Assembly: GCA_041655765.1 (NCBI GenBank)
Contig: JBBAEU010000009.1
Span: 47,689 to 111,688, forward strand
Direction of reading: 5' to 3'
Length of the DNA: 64,000 nt
From: Brumimicrobium sp041655765
GTDB taxonomy: Bacteria; Bacteroidota; Bacteroidia; Flavobacteriales_D; Crocinitomicaceae
This document shows, in pieces, positions 62,603 through 64,000 of this stretch; the stretch's first letter is position 1; each line of letters opens with the position of its first letter. Made by a program: the position numbers and the translations under genes. Under the pieces are notes generated by a model. The model was not told where the DNA came from and did not search any database. It worked only from the letters and a program-made list of their open reading frames with translations.

Positions 62603-64000
62603 ATGATATTTGCTAGAACCATATTTATTATCTTATGCATTTTGCTGTATTATAAGATGACTACTTTAAATGCTCAGCAACTTTTTCACCAAGATGTGTT
62701 TTATGGAGGAGTTACGGGGGATGCCTTTAACCCTTGGACTTCCCCTGCTCCTGGGCAGTTCAATATTTATATAGAACCAGGAAGCACTGTTCGAAAAGCT
62801 TTGTTATTTGTAAGTTCATATTACAATCCTAAAGATGAAGGAATTTTATATTTTGATGGTACGCCTATTAAAGTTTCTATGAACAAAGTAATTAACGAAC
62901 CTTATTACTACCAATCAGGTAATGATATCAGAGAAATACAAACATTATTGTTAGATGTATCTGACTTAGTGAATCCAACTCAAAACACTTATTCAATTTC
63001 AATTGTCCAACCCAATACAGGAGGAAGATATGTGGAATTTTATCTTTATGTAGCTTACGAAAACCCATCGTTAAATAAGGTTTGTGCTTTAGCGACAGCA
63101 AACGATGTTCAACCTGCTCCAGTGATGGATTATCATTTCAATCTAAACCCAATAGACACCAGTAAAAATGTAGGATTAGCTTTACATACAAGTAATTTTT
63201 GTGACACTATTCAAGATGGCAGCTATGTTTTAATAGAAGGAGATACAATTGGTTTAGTCGGTGGAAATGACAATCATAGTCTTGTCTCTTGTAACGGAGT
63301 TGTAGGCACATTTTATTACCAAAATGAGACTTTATTTGGCTTGGGAAACGACACTGCAAACAACATAATGGCAGGCACTGATGCTATTGCTAACATAGAA
63401 TCTTATTTAATAGACGACAATTCAATAAACATTGGCTTTTATTATCAATCAAATTTTAGACCTTATAGTAATTCTGTTAACCAGCTCTTCCTTACCTACA
63501 CCAGCCCCTGCGACACCTTTACCACCACCGTTACCCAAGACACCACCATTTGCTACGGAGAAACTTTACAACTTCAAGCCACAGGCGGGGTTTCAACAGG
63601 CTCAACCACCGGCTACGAATGGACAGCTGTAACAGACCCTGCTTCAGGGCTAGATGTTTTAAGTTGTACAGATTGCCCAAATCCTACTTTTTCTGGTAGC
63701 AACAGTCAGGTTTATACAGTAAGAATATGGAATACAGACAGTTGCTCGGTAGTAAAACCCGTGCGTATTGCTGTCTCTCAGCCTCAAAAAATGAGTTTTG
63801 TTGGTAGCAATACTTCCTGCACAAGTTTTACGGGTAAAATTCAAACGCTTTCAGATACCTCACTCTATAGCAATTGGTTTGCTATTACTACAAATGGAGA
63901 TACGTTAACCACAACTTCAAATGCTTTAAACAATATAGGTGCTGGCGAATATACTGTTTTTCATACCAATAAAACTGGTTGCACTATGCAAGACACGGTT
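62603..64000 (+). CDS. Large secreted protein, probably T9SS-type (cut by right window edge)
   Basis: The frame opens at the ATG at 62603 and stays open for 466 codons to the window edge. The N-terminus is a signal peptide (cut near L-N-A-Q-Q). Residues about 25-290 form a beta-rich domain I do not recognise. From about residue 290 Cys-rich Ig-like repeats begin (Q-D-T-T-I-C-Y-G-E then further units with C-x2-C), the style of large flavobacterial surface proteins that end in a T9SS domain. It is divergent from the IS30 chimera with about 140 bp between. Base composition changes sharply near 63470. Confidence 0.75.
   Translation, partial: MIFARTIFIILCILLYYKMTTLNAQQLFHQDVFYGGVTGDAFNPWTSPAPGQFNIYIEPGSTVRKALLFVSSYYNPKDEGILYFDGTPIKVSMNKVINEPYYYQSGNDIREIQTLLLDVSDLVNPTQNTYSISIVQPNTGGRYVEFYLYVAYENPSLNKVCALATANDVQPAPVMDYHFNLNPIDTSKNVGLALHTSNFCDTIQDGSYVLIEGDTIGLVGGNDNHSLVSCNGVVGTFYYQNETLFGLGNDTANNIMAGTDAIANIESYLIDDNSINIGFYYQSNFRPYSNSVNQLFLTYTSPCDTFTTTVTQDTTICYGETLQLQATGGVSTGSTTGYEWTAVTDPASGLDVLSCTDCPNPTFSGSNSQVYTVRIWNTDSCSVVKPVRIAVSQPQKMSFVGSNTSCTSFTGKIQTLSDTSLYSNWFAITTNGDTLTTTSNALNNIGAGEYTVFHTNKTGCTMQDTV

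Noticed and set aside
1..64000. CRISPR array, prophage, restriction-modification or other defence island
   Set aside because: No spaced direct repeats, phage structural genes, methylase-nuclease pairs or cas-like genes were seen in any frame.

Overview
The window is low-GC, gene-dense chromosomal DNA from a member of the Bacteroidota, most likely order Flavobacteriales. This rests on several signs. Six complete genes end in, or contain, a type IX secretion (T9SS) type A sorting domain, with the usual Y-P-N-P start and basic end. Families nearly confined to the phylum are present (IPExxxVDY, DUF5606, DUF4301, DUF4292, DUF6089, PCMD-type proteins). The ATP synthase operon lacks atpD and atpC. 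Promoter-like sites follow the phylum's TTTG / TAnnTTTG pattern instead of the E. coli one, and Shine-Dalgarno sites are rare. Genus and species cannot be named from this sequence.

Layout. 1-2.0 kb: IPExxxVDY protein (cut by the left edge), an Fe-S type Rrf2 regulator and a GT2 glycosyltransferase. 2.0-11.5 kb: an M49 peptidase lipoprotein, small proteins, two divergent subtilisin-like proteases (one T9SS-exported), a beta-propeller-like secreted protein and a PAS-LuxR regulator. 11.5-18.7 kb: DUF4301, a methyltransferase, a long YwqK/MORN-type repeat protein, a LysE-type exporter and lepA. 18.8-21.1 kb: an S1-type T9SS protease. 21.4-26.3 kb: atpB-atpE-atpF-atpH-atpA-atpG on the minus strand, with a strong hairpin after atpE. 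26.5-33.1 kb: truA with a membrane protein, a T9SS adhesin-like protein, a TonB-dependent receptor and an SSB. 33.3-42.2 kb: a GT9 glycosyltransferase, a 1395-residue multi-domain T9SS subtilase and an AddB-like nuclease. 42.2-47.5 kb: a tight minus-strand operon dut / nucleotidyltransferase / TPR / DUF4292 / EnvC-like. 47.7 kb: initiator tRNA-Met with a near-consensus Bacteroidota promoter. 47.9-51.3 kb: a TonB-dependent receptor paired with a T9SS PCMD-type protein. 51.5-58.2 kb: 3-hydroxyanthranilate dioxygenase, CBS / nadK / DUF6089, pdxJ, an esterase, and sufS-sufE. 58.3-61.9 kb: an acidic lipoprotein, a membrane protein, hflX and an MlaEF-type ABC pair. 62-64 kb: a remnant of an IS30-type transposase start fused to a T9SS sorting domain, head to head with a large secreted protein that runs off the right edge.

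Most genes are housekeeping or envelope functions. The main theme outside the core is protein export: four serine proteases (three subtilases and one S1 protease), adhesin-like proteins and two TonB-dependent receptors. Two of the proteases, from unrelated catalytic families, carry the same accessory two-domain cassette before their sorting domain. No CRISPR array, prophage, complete insertion sequence or recognisable defence island was found. The least ordinary places are the IS30/T9SS chimera with a palindrome at its junction, the sharp composition shift inside the last gene, the intra-operon hairpin after atpE, and the proteins of unknown function at 9522 and 26490.
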